The position numbers and the translations under genes are program-made. Shown one piece after another: positions 1 to 6,401 of a stretch of DNA of 11,030 nt. This stretch comes from JAPUIN01 sp041580375 (lineage in GTDB: Bacteria; Acidobacteriota; Polarisedimenticolia; Gp22-AA2): contig JBFGDZ010000125.1 in the NCBI GenBank assembly GCA_041580375.1, positions 1 through 11,030 of the forward strand, in the 5' to 3' direction. The stretch's first letter is position 1; each line of letters begins with the position of its first letter. The notes below the pieces were generated by a model that was not told the origin of the DNA, did not search any database, and saw nothing but the letters and a program-made list of their open reading frames with translations.

Positions 1-27
1 GGGGTTCGAATCCCCCCCTCTCCGCCA
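1..27 (+). tRNA. tRNA 3' end (partial, probably tRNA-Ser)
   Basis: Only the T-arm and acceptor 3' half are present. The T-loop TTCGAAT is at 5-11, the T-stem C run at 12-16, the acceptor 3' strand CCTCTCC at 17-23, the discriminator G at 24 and an encoded CCA at 25-27. An acceptor ending CCTCTCC-G-CCA implies a 5' strand GGAGAGG, which is typical of bacterial tRNA-Ser with G73. The anticodon lies outside the window, so the amino acid is an inference from the acceptor stem. Confidence 0.8.
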
Positions 28-149
28 TCCCCCCCGTCACAACCTCATCGGCCCGGACAACCCACCGCCGGAAGCGCCCGCTCGCCGGAGGCCGAGGAGT
101 CTCCCGTCGGAGATCATCGAGGCGGCGGGGCGGCCGGAGCGGCATCGTA

Positions 150-155
150 TATAAT
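150..155 (+). promoter_or_regulatory. consensus -10 box (TATAAT) upstream of the HEAT-like gene
   Basis: A perfect TATAAT stands out in otherwise very GC-rich sequence, 32 nt before the gene's first ATG. No convincing -35 hexamer is found at 16-18 bp spacing, where the sequence is G/C only. If used, transcription would start near 162, so the mRNA would begin almost exactly at the hairpin at 163-180. Chance occurrence is possible. Confidence 0.4.
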
Positions 156-162
156 GACGGGC

Positions 163-183
163 ACGCCGCGATTGCGGCGTTTT
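163..183 (+). terminator. short hairpin plus T-run (terminator or 5' leader stem)
   Basis: ACGCCGC (163-169) pairs with GCGGCGT (174-180) around a GATT loop, followed by TTT (TTTT counting position 180). It has the form of a small intrinsic terminator and could end the upstream tRNA transcript. It also sits directly after the predicted start site of the TATAAT promoter and only 8 nt before the next gene's ATG, so it could instead be a 5' mRNA-stabilising or attenuating stem. Confidence 0.45.
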
Positions 184-187
184 CCTC

Positions 188-1927
188 ATGATGCAGAGAC
201 TCTGGAAGCTCGATCAGCTGCGCCGGTTCATCCGTTACGAGGACCCCGAGGTCCGGTGCTGGGCGGCCGACCGCATCGCCAGGCACCACCCGGAGGACGC
301 GGGGCCGATCCTCGCCCCGTTCCTCTTCGACGAGCACGAGGTCACGTCAGAGCTCGTGGCGGCGCATCTGGCCCGCCAGGGGGCGAGGGAGCACCTCCCG
401 CAGCTGGCGCGGGCGGTCGGCGCGCTGCGCGGGAAGCCCGCGGCGCGCGCCCTGGAGGCTTCCCTGCGGCTCCGGACCCGGGACGCCGTGAAGACGGCGC
501 GCGCGGCATTCGACCGGCGCGATTTCGACGAGGAGTGCTGGTCGGGGATCCTGGAGGCCCTCGCCGGATGGAACGACCGCGAGGCGCGCTCGGTGCTGGC
601 CGACTTCCTGGCTCGCCGCGCCGACTGGTTCGGCTCGCCCGCCATCCTGCGATCCGCGCTCCGCGTGACGGAGCCGGGCGGGTACCGCCCGCTCCTGCAG
701 TCGTGGATCCGATCTTTGCAGTGGCGGGGCGTCGGCGCCCCCTCGGGCGACAGCACGGCGGGCGAGGCGTTCCGGGTTCTGATGGACCACCTTCAGATCG
801 ACGACTGCGGCTGGTGCTTCAGGACGACGCTCAGCGGCCGGATCGACATCGAGAAGACGATCAAGGTCATCGACGCGAGCTACGACAGCGAGGTGCGCGG
901 CGCCCTCGGCGAGGAGGTCGTCCGGCTGCTCGCGTCCGCTCTGGTGGATGGGGCCTACGAGACGATCGCCGTCGCGCTGGCCGACGTCATCCGGTGCAAG
1001 GCCCTGTCGGCGAAGCGCGCCTCGGGAGACGATCTGCCCGACCGCATCGTCGAGGTGGCGTCGTTCTGGGCGGACCCGGAGATCGCGCGCCGGGTCGAGG
1101 GGCTCGGGCCGCACCTCAGGGAGTGGGTGATCGGCTGGCTGCTCTCCGCCGTCGTCAAGATGGCGTGTTACCGGAACTACCGGCTCGAGGTCCGGCGGGC
1201 CGCCGGCGATCTCCCCGCGCTCCTGACCCTGATGGAGTCCGAGACCTCGTTCATGGCCGAGGCGCTGCCCGTCGCGATCCGTCGCGTGGTGGACGACGCC
1301 GGGCCCGAAGGGAGCGCCGAGCGCTCGGCCGTGCGACGCTCGGTCGAGGATCGCTGTCTCGCGATCCTGGGCGCGCGCGGGCCGTTCTTCCCGCAGATGA
1401 TGGCGCTCGAAACCCTCGGTGAGCTGAGGTCGATCGGCGCCGTCAACGAGATTTTCGACTATCTGTCCGAGGACAACGCCTACCTGTACGAGGCTGCCGA
1501 GCACGCTCTCTCGAAGATGGATGCCGCGGTGGTCGAGCCCGCGCGCGCCCGCCTCGAGGCGGGCAACATCGACGAGGACGCCGGGCACAGCCTGCTGATC
1601 ATCCTCAGCGAGCTGGGGACCCGCGAGGCGCTCGAACTCGTCGTGGAGCATTTCGACTTCTTCTTCGAGGCCGCCGGTCCGGGCGAGTCCGCGCGCTGGA
1701 TGTCCCAGTTCGGCGCCCGCGATCTGATCCGTCCCCTGCGCCGTCATCTCGATCGCGACCGGGCCCTCATCGGGCAGGCGATCCTCCTGCTCGCGGCGAT
1801 CCACAACGTGCGCGTTCCGGAGGAGGGCGAGATCCGTCGCGCCATCGACGAGTACTGGCGCCAGCAGCCGGACGAGGAAGCGGAGGGATCCGATTCCGGC
1901 GACGGCTCCGACAAGTACCTGATGTGA
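188..1927 (+). CDS. HEAT-like repeat protein (hypothetical)
   Basis: A 579-residue, mostly alpha-helical protein without signal peptide or membrane segment, so probably cytoplasmic. It begins with a helix pair of HEAT/PBS-lyase-repeat character (DPEVRCWAADRIARH, about residues 19-33). Similar Ala/Leu-rich helical pairs recur, for example about 405-445 (ALETLGELRSIGAVNEIFDYL) and 465-490. The C-terminus is an acidic, low-complexity tail of about 20 residues. Such repeats usually form superhelical protein-binding scaffolds; no catalytic motif is visible. Two adjacent ATGs (188 and 191) are possible starts and neither has a Shine-Dalgarno sequence: the T-run of the upstream hairpin occupies that place. 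Its stop overlaps the next gene's ATG (TGATG), so the two are probably co-translated. The specific function is unknown; the helical-repeat assignment is from pattern only. Confidence 0.8.
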   Translation: MMQRLWKLDQLRRFIRYEDPEVRCWAADRIARHHPEDAGPILAPFLFDEHEVTSELVAAHLARQGAREHLPQLARAVGALRGKPAARALEASLRLRTRDAVKTARAAFDRRDFDEECWSGILEALAGWNDREARSVLADFLARRADWFGSPAILRSALRVTEPGGYRPLLQSWIRSLQWRGVGAPSGDSTAGEAFRVLMDHLQIDDCGWCFRTTLSGRIDIEKTIKVIDASYDSEVRGALGEEVVRLLASALVDGAYETIAVALADVIRCKALSAKRASGDDLPDRIVEVASFWADPEIARRVEGLGPHLREWVIGWLLSAVVKMACYRNYRLEVRRAAGDLPALLTLMESETSFMAEALPVAIRRVVDDAGPEGSAERSAVRRSVEDRCLAILGARGPFFPQMMALETLGELRSIGAVNEIFDYLSEDNAYLYEAAEHALSKMDAAVVEPARARLEAGNIDEDAGHSLLIILSELGTREALELVVEHFDFFFEAAGPGESARWMSQFGARDLIRPLRRHLDRDRALIGQAILLLAAIHNVRVPEEGEIRRAIDEYWRQQPDEEAEGSDSGDGSDKYLM

Positions 1928-2970
1928 TGATCGCCAACTCCCCCTCTCCGAACGGGACGCGCGCCGGCCGGGGGCCGGACGCGGGTTCCGGGCCGTCCCT
2001 CCGGACCGCGGGGGCGGCGGCCGTCGCCTCGTTGCTCCTGGCCTCCGGCACGCTCCTGCTGGCGGGCGCGGCCGGCCCCGCGACTCCCGAACCCGTCCAT
2101 TTCAACCCCGGGGCGCAGAAGCTCTCCATCTACGAGCAGATGGTCCGGGTCCAGGTCACCAACAAGGACATCTCGTTCGAGGCGCCCGAGGCGTACCGGG
2201 AGAGCTTCGCGTTCTGGACCGGACGGATGAAGAACGTCACGAAGACGGAGCTGATCGAATTCACGCTCACGTCGCTGGAGCCGAACCCGGAGGGATTCCT
2301 GCCGTTCCGGCGTCAGGCGTCGCGATTCATGATCGAGATCGCGAAGGACGGGATGCCGATGGAGCCCTACGGGCAGCTTCAGCGGCAGGTCACCACGCTC
2401 GTGTGGGAGGGCCTCTTCGACCGCTTCGGCAACGTGGTCAAGCTGGAGAAGACGGCGGGAGCCGACAACCCCGAGATGGAGGACCTGACATTCCCCTTCA
2501 TGGACAGCGCTCTGCCGCGCATCGAGCCCATGAAGCTCCGCCAGGGGGAGGGGTTCACCGATACGACGGTTCTGCCCCTCCCGTCGCGCCTGCAGATCAA
2601 GGGGCTCGAGGATCTGCGCATGATCCGCACGCGCACCTACGTCCTCGACAAGATCGCGCCGACCCGCGTCGTGTTCACCGTCAAGACGACTTACGCCAAC
2701 GACCCGGAGTCGGTGCCCACCGTCCCCGACACGTTCTGCACCATCAAGGGCGAGGGCGAAGGGGAGGCGAGCTTCGATCTGCGCCGCGGGCTGTTCCTCA
2801 CGCACCGGGACGTCGGCCTGCTGACGATCGACCTGGAGGCGCCGCTCCGCCCACTCCCCGGAAAGCCCGAGACCGAGAAGGGCGGCAGCGCGCGATCCCA
2901 CCTCGAGCTGGAGCTCCGCACGACGGTTCATCAGAAGGTTCGGCGGGTCTGGGGAGACGAGGAGGATTGA
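1927..2970 (+). CDS. exported protein of unknown function
   Basis: A protein of 347 residues from the ATG at 1927, whose A is shared with the previous gene's TGA. A GTG at 1924 would add one residue. A long polar N-region (1-26, with Arg12, Arg15 and Arg26) precedes a hydrophobic stretch at about 28-49 (AAAVASLLLASGTLLLAGAA), consistent with a Sec signal peptide or signal anchor. There is no lipobox Cys. The remainder alternates short charged and beta-prone segments (FDRFGNVVKLEKT; GEGEGEASFDLRRGLFL) and looks like a periplasmic or outer-surface beta-rich domain; similar patterns occur in DUF6263-type proteins, but I cannot assign it. No Shine-Dalgarno is present, so translation probably depends on coupling to the HEAT-like gene, and the two products may work together. 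Its stop lies 16 nt from the stop of the convergent FG-GAP gene. Confidence 0.8.
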   Translation: MIANSPSPNGTRAGRGPDAGSGPSLRTAGAAAVASLLLASGTLLLAGAAGPATPEPVHFNPGAQKLSIYEQMVRVQVTNKDISFEAPEAYRESFAFWTGRMKNVTKTELIEFTLTSLEPNPEGFLPFRRQASRFMIEIAKDGMPMEPYGQLQRQVTTLVWEGLFDRFGNVVKLEKTAGADNPEMEDLTFPFMDSALPRIEPMKLRQGEGFTDTTVLPLPSRLQIKGLEDLRMIRTRTYVLDKIAPTRVVFTVKTTYANDPESVPTVPDTFCTIKGEGEGEASFDLRRGLFLTHRDVGLLTIDLEAPLRPLPGKPETEKGGSARSHLELELRTTVHQKVRRVWGDEED

Positions 2971-2986
2971 GGGGAGGGAGGCCGGG

Positions 2987-4519
2987 CTATCGCCGGGATG
3001 CCGGAAGGAGGCCGCCGAGATCCCAGGCCATCAGCTTCCAGCGGCCGTTGAGACCCTCCGTGGCCAGCAGCACCAGGTCGCCGACGCCGTCGCCCGAGAC
3101 GTCAGCGACCACCGGATCGGACGACGCTCTGTGCCCCTCGACGTCGAACGGGAATCCCTTCAGCGACCGGCCGCTCGCGCGCAGTCCGAACACCCTCAAA
3201 TAGGATTGACCCAGGTAGACATTGCTCCTGACGTTGAGAAGATCAAGATCCCCGTCGCCGTCCAGATCGGCCGCGATCCACGGAGTGGACGCGAGCGACT
3301 GGGTGCGATTGAAGTCGCGGTGCAGCGTGTGCGGGAATCCCGGCACGATGGCTCCGGAGAGGTCGAAGGCGTAGAGCGCCTCGCCATCCTGCTGCAGGAT
3401 CTCGATCCATCCGTCCCCATCGAGATCCGCGAGCAGCGGGCCCCACGCGCCTCCCTGGCTCAGGATGCGGGGCCACCCGGGAGCAGGGGTCCCGTCCGAA
3501 CGCAGCACGTGCAGCGCCGGCGGGATCAGCGGCTCGGGCCCGCCCGGCTCTCCCTGGGGGTCGATCCCGCCGAACAGATCGCCGGTGAAGGGGAGGGTCG
3601 CCTGGATCACCTCGGGCCTGCCGTCTCCGTCGAGGTCCGCGACCGCGGGGGCCTGGCGGTCGACGACCTCGTTGATCTGCACCGGAAAGCCGGCCTCGGG
3701 CCGTCCATCCCGGTCGACCGCCATGAGGCGGGGCTCGAAACCGGACTCGATGAAGATCGTCTCCGCCGCGCCGTCCGCATCGAGATCGGCCGCCGACAGG
3801 GCGGCGTTGATCCCGCGCAGGTTGCCGAGCGCGTCGGTGCCGGCCATGACGGGCCACCCCGGCATCGGACGTCCGTCGCCGTCGAACGCCACGACGCGGC
3901 CCAGGTTCACGGCCACGGCGACCTCCATCATGCCGTCGCCGTCGAGATCGGCCATGATGACGCCCGCGGAGGAGCACGTCTGGACCTGGGGTCCGGAGAG
4001 GCGGATCTCGACCGGCCAGCCCGGCCGATCGGCGCCGTCGTGCCCGAAGGCGTACAGGTAGTTCGTCCGGGGTGTGGCGCCGGAGGCGACGCAGGCGACG
4101 ACCTCGAGCCTGCCATCCCCGTCGAGGTCGCCCGTCGCGGGCGCCCCCACCGGGAACGCCGGCTGCGGGACGTCCTCGAACGTCCGGGGCCAGCCGGGGA
4201 GGGGCGAGCCGTCGAGCCGGAGCGCGGACACGAGTCCGGACGGAATCGCGAGAATCAGCTCGGGTTCGCCGTCCCCGTCCAGGTCCCTGGCCAGCAGTCC
4301 ACCCTGCCCCGAGCGATAGTCCGTCGTCTGCGGAAACGGGATCGGGTAGCCCTCGACCAGGGAGGGCGCCTTCGGGATCCCTCCCGGAAGCTTCGCATCG
4401 GGATTCGCCGCGAGGCCGGGGGCGATCAGGGTGAGCGCCACGACGAGGTTCGCGATCACGAGTGTCGGATGCCGGGTGCGGCCCTTCGGGCCGACGCGAT
4501 GAGGCGAGAGGAGGGACAC
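2987..4519 (-). CDS. secreted FG-GAP/VCBS-repeat beta-propeller protein
   Basis: A protein of 510 residues. The N-terminus is a signal peptide: basic residues R8, K12, R14 and R16, a hydrophobic core at 19-36, and probable cleavage after LAA (A38). Eight Ca2+-binding DxDxDG-type loops of the integrin-alpha FG-GAP/VCBS kind follow, starting near residues 79, 131, 191, 245, 295, 365, 418 and 473 (DLDGDGEPEL, DLDGDGRLEV and so on; the last is DVSGDG). A DG-x-PGWP-like turn recurs between repeats. This predicts a calcium-stabilised beta-propeller that is secreted or on the cell surface. No sorting or anchor domain (PEP-CTERM, T9SS) is seen at the C-terminus. The start is GTG at 4517-4519: GGAGG lies 6 nt upstream, and a TTGCAG-17-TATAAG promoter gives a leader of about 29 nt. 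Ligand and role are unknown; surface adhesion or polysaccharide binding are typical for the family. Confidence 0.9.
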   Translation of the reverse strand: MSLLSPHRVGPKGRTRHPTLVIANLVVALTLIAPGLAANPDAKLPGGIPKAPSLVEGYPIPFPQTTDYRSGQGGLLARDLDGDGEPELILAIPSGLVSALRLDGSPLPGWPRTFEDVPQPAFPVGAPATGDLDGDGRLEVVACVASGATPRTNYLYAFGHDGADRPGWPVEIRLSGPQVQTCSSAGVIMADLDGDGMMEVAVAVNLGRVVAFDGDGRPMPGWPVMAGTDALGNLRGINAALSAADLDADGAAETIFIESGFEPRLMAVDRDGRPEAGFPVQINEVVDRQAPAVADLDGDGRPEVIQATLPFTGDLFGGIDPQGEPGGPEPLIPPALHVLRSDGTPAPGWPRILSQGGAWGPLLADLDGDGWIEILQQDGEALYAFDLSGAIVPGFPHTLHRDFNRTQSLASTPWIAADLDGDGDLDLLNVRSNVYLGQSYLRVFGLRASGRSLKGFPFDVEGHRASSDPVVADVSGDGVGDLVLLATEGLNGRWKLMAWDLGGLLPASRR

Positions 4520-4554
4520 GGACGTCCTCCGGATCGGGTCGGATCTGGAGACTC

Positions 4555-4583
4555 CTTATACAGCCGGACCCCTTCACCTGCAA
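4555..4583 (-). promoter_or_regulatory. sigma70-type promoter for the FG-GAP gene
   Basis: On the minus strand TTGCAG (4583-4578) and TATAAG (4560-4555) are separated by exactly 17 bp. The predicted start near 4548 leaves a 29-nt leader containing GGAGG before the GTG. The -10 matches consensus at 5 of 6 positions, the -35 at only 3 of 6. The same 140-bp divergent region must also drive the plus-strand synthetase-like gene; TAAAAT at 4586-4591 is a possible plus-strand -10 without a clear -35. Confidence 0.5.
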
Positions 4584-4665
4584 TGTAAAATCGGATAAAA
4601 CCCCATCATTCATGAGCATGCATCGGGAGCCGGTGGACCTCATTCCGGGCCGGGGAGGGGTCAAG

Positions 4666-6183
4666 GTGCGGCTCGCCATCCCCCCGACCGCCTTCCTCCA
4701 CGTGGGGGCGGCCCGGACCGCACTCGTCAACTGGCTCTTCGCCCGCCGGCACGCCGGGACCGTCGTGCTCCGGATCGAGGACGCGCCGAAGCGCCGTGCG
4801 TCCGAAGCGAGCGTGCGGCCGATCCTGGAGGATCTTCGCTGGCTGGGGGTCGATTGGGACGAGGGCCCGCGCTTTCAGTCGGAAGGGGTCGATGCGCACC
4901 GGGTGCTCGCGCGCCGTCTCGTCGACGGGGGAATGGCCTATCCCTGCTTCTGCGATCCCGCGGAGATCGCCCGCAGGCGCGCCGAGGCCGATCGCGCCGG
5001 AGTCCCCTGGAGGTACGAGGGAATCTGCTCCGATCTCTCCGCGGCGAAGGCGCGGGCGCGCGGAGGCGTTCCGGCCGCCGTGCGGCTGCGCGTCCCCCAC
5101 GGCGAGGTCACTTGGAACGATCTCGCGCACGGGACGAGGACGGCTCCGGCGGCGGTCGCGGGGGACTTCGTGATCCTGCGCGCGGACGGTTCTCCCGGCC
5201 ACGATCTGTCCTGCGTCGCCGACGATCGGGCGGCCGGGATCACGCACGTCATCCGCGGCGACGATCACCTGGGGAGCACGCCGAGACAGCTGCTCCTCTG
5301 GCGGGCCCTCGGAATTCCGCCGCCCGTGTTCGCCCATCTGCCGGCGCTCGCGGGTCCGGACGGCCGGCGACTCCGAGCGCGGCACGGCGACGTCTCGGTC
5401 GCCGGGTACCGCGAGCGCGGGTTCCTGCCGGAGGCGATGATCCGGTTCCTCGCGGACCCGGATTCCCTGCAGGAGGGGGAGGCGGGGATGGGGGATGAGG
5501 AGTCGCCGCTCGAATCGTTTCGCCTCGGCGACCTATCACGGACCGGATCGATCCTCGACCCGAATCGGCTCCAGGATCTGAACGCGCGACTCATGGGCCG
5601 GGCGCGGGCGGAGCGGCTGGCCGATCTGATCCGTCCGTCGCTCGCGCGGAGCGCACTTTGGCACGCGGATCTCGATCCGAACGGTGCGCGCCGCGGGTGG
5701 TTTCTCCGCGTCGTCGAGGCGCTGAAGCCGCGCGCCGCGCTGCTTCCCGATCTGGCGCGAGCGGTGATGCCGTTCCTCACCGAGAAGTTCGATTACGAGG
5801 CCGGTGCGATCGGGAAATACCTGGATCGGCCCGCGAGACCGGACACGCGGACGAGGGTGGCCGCCCGCATGCGCTCCCTGCGGGATCGCCTGGCGGGTGT
5901 CGTGCCGTTCACGGAGCGCGCCACGGAGGAGGCCATCCGGGGCCTCGCCGTATCGCGCGGCGAGGCCGCGGCGCTCTACATCCATCCGCTGCGGGTGGCC
6001 CTCGTCGGCCGGGCGGAGAGCGCCGGCGTCTTCACCATTCTGGAGCTGCTGGGCCGGGCGAGAGTCCTCGCCCGGATCGACCGGCTCGAGCGGCGTCTCG
6101 AAGGAGCGGAGGCCGCCGACCGGGCGGGGACCGCCGACGTCCCGTCCCGCCGGGCGGTTGACTCGCCAAAATCGGTTCGTTAA
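4666..6183 (+). CDS. divergent glutamyl-tRNA synthetase-like protein with altered KMSK loop
   Basis: A class I glutamyl-tRNA synthetase relative (normally Glu + ATP + tRNA to Glu-tRNA), alignable over the whole length: Rossmann domain (LHVGAARTALVNWLFARRH, LRIED), ITHVIRGDDH and TPRQ in the acceptor region, and a C-terminal anticodon-binding domain (PLRVALVGRAESAGVF). Key motifs differ from standard GltX: RFAPSPTG is RLAIPPTA, RIEDTD is RIEDAP, SPTYN is SPGHD, and KLSKRHG is RLRARHG, so both KMSK lysines are lost. The GTG at 4666 is chosen because GGGGAGGGG ends 5 nt before it and the product then begins MRLAIPP, as GluRS proteins do (505 residues). An in-frame ATG at 4612 lacks a ribosome site, and further extension to 4462 would overlap the FG-GAP start. 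tRNA-Gln and tRNA-Glu follow after 15 nt. It may be a GluRS2-type paralogue with shifted tRNA specificity, a slow enzyme or a repurposed ligase; its activity is uncertain. Confidence 0.85.
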   Translation: MRLAIPPTAFLHVGAARTALVNWLFARRHAGTVVLRIEDAPKRRASEASVRPILEDLRWLGVDWDEGPRFQSEGVDAHRVLARRLVDGGMAYPCFCDPAEIARRRAEADRAGVPWRYEGICSDLSAAKARARGGVPAAVRLRVPHGEVTWNDLAHGTRTAPAAVAGDFVILRADGSPGHDLSCVADDRAAGITHVIRGDDHLGSTPRQLLLWRALGIPPPVFAHLPALAGPDGRRLRARHGDVSVAGYRERGFLPEAMIRFLADPDSLQEGEAGMGDEESPLESFRLGDLSRTGSILDPNRLQDLNARLMGRARAERLADLIRPSLARSALWHADLDPNGARRGWFLRVVEALKPRAALLPDLARAVMPFLTEKFDYEAGAIGKYLDRPARPDTRTRVAARMRSLRDRLAGVVPFTERATEEAIRGLAVSRGEAAALYIHPLRVALVGRAESAGVFTILELLGRARVLARIDRLERRLEGAEAADRAGTADVPSRRAVDSPKSVR

Positions 6184-6186
6184 GAT
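6158..6186 (+). promoter_or_regulatory. promoter for the tRNA-Gln/tRNA-Glu unit
   Basis: TTGACT (6158-6163) and TAAGAT (6181-6186) are spaced by exactly 17 bp, with a GC-rich discriminator (CCG) behind the -10 as is usual for stable-RNA promoters. The predicted start is near 6193, six nt before tRNA-Gln. The promoter lies in the last codons of the synthetase-like gene, and that gene's TAA stop forms the first three bases of the -10 box. Confidence 0.65.
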
Positions 6187-6198
6187 CCGACTTCGTGA

Positions 6199-6272
6199 TC
6201 CGGGATCGTCCAATGGTAGGACACATGGCTCTGGACCATGGTATCGGGGTTCGAATCCCTGTCCCGGAACCA
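6199..6272 (+). tRNA. tRNA-Gln (anticodon CTG)
   Basis: A complete cloverleaf of 74 nt. The acceptor is TCCGGGA/TCCCGGA, the D-stem GTCC/GGAC, the anticodon stem CATGG/CCATG with loop CTCTGGA (anticodon CTG at 6231-6233), and the T-arm CGGGG/CCCTG with TTCGAAT. The discriminator is A and CCA is encoded. It reads CAG. The weak U1-A72 first pair is a known feature of bacterial tRNA-Gln, recognised both by GlnRS and by the GatCAB amidotransferase. It is 15 nt behind the synthetase-like stop and 9 nt before tRNA-Glu. Confidence 0.97.
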
Positions 6273-6281
6273 GATATCGAT

Positions 6282-6356
6282 GCCGCTATCGTCTAGGGGT
6301 TAGGACAGGTGGTTCTCAGCCATCAGACCGGGGTTCGAATCCCCGTAGCGGTACCA
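6282..6356 (+). tRNA. tRNA-Glu (anticodon CTC)
   Basis: A complete cloverleaf of 75 nt. The acceptor is GCCGCTA/TAGCGGT (the first pair is G1-U72), the D-stem GTCT/GGAC, the anticodon stem GGTGG/CCATC with loop TTCTCAG (anticodon CTC at 6315-6317), and the T-arm CGGGG/CCCCG with TTCGAAT. The discriminator is A and CCA is encoded. It reads GAG. It is probably co-transcribed with tRNA-Gln from the promoter at 6158-6186. Confidence 0.97.
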
Positions 6357-6366
6357 GGTTGATCCC

Positions 6367-6401
6367 GGCGGCCTCCCCGGGCGAACGGGGGAGGCCGCCT
6401 T
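6367..6401 (+). terminator. strong hairpin after tRNA-Glu, also carrying the next gene's ribosome site
   Basis: GGCGGCCTCCCC (6367-6378) pairs perfectly with GGGGAGGCCGCC (6388-6399) around a 9-nt loop, starting 11 nt after tRNA-Glu. Only TT follows, so it is a poor classical terminator despite the very stable stem; it may instead act as a processing barrier. Its 3' arm contains GGGGAGG, which stands 5 nt before the TTG start of the DUF547 gene, so folding would hide that ribosome site. Confidence 0.6.

Noticed and set aside
347..1804. Long minus-strand frame over the HEAT-like gene, and 1744-2931 on the same strand
   Set aside because: No recognisable domain, shadow-like composition, and they would overlap two well-formed plus-strand genes.
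3000..4300. Repeated GTCGAGATC-like DNA motifs as a nucleotide repeat array
   Set aside because: They encode the DLDGDG loops of the propeller protein and vary at wobble positions, so the repetition is at the protein level.
3131..4588. A 485-codon open frame on the plus strand over the FG-GAP gene
   Set aside because: The minus frame shows eight DxDxDG repeats, a signal peptide and a ribosome site; the plus frame has repeated mirror segments only.
4462..4665. Longer N-terminus for the synthetase-like protein
   Set aside because: GluRS proteins begin just before the RFAPSPTG-like motif; GTG 4666 has a strong ribosome site, and the longer version would overlap the divergent gene's promoter and start.
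4703..4711. Val in LHVG taken as loss of the HIGH motif
   Set aside because: Functional GluRS enzymes, including that of E. coli, also have HVG there; the KMSK, SPTG and PTYN changes are the meaningful ones.
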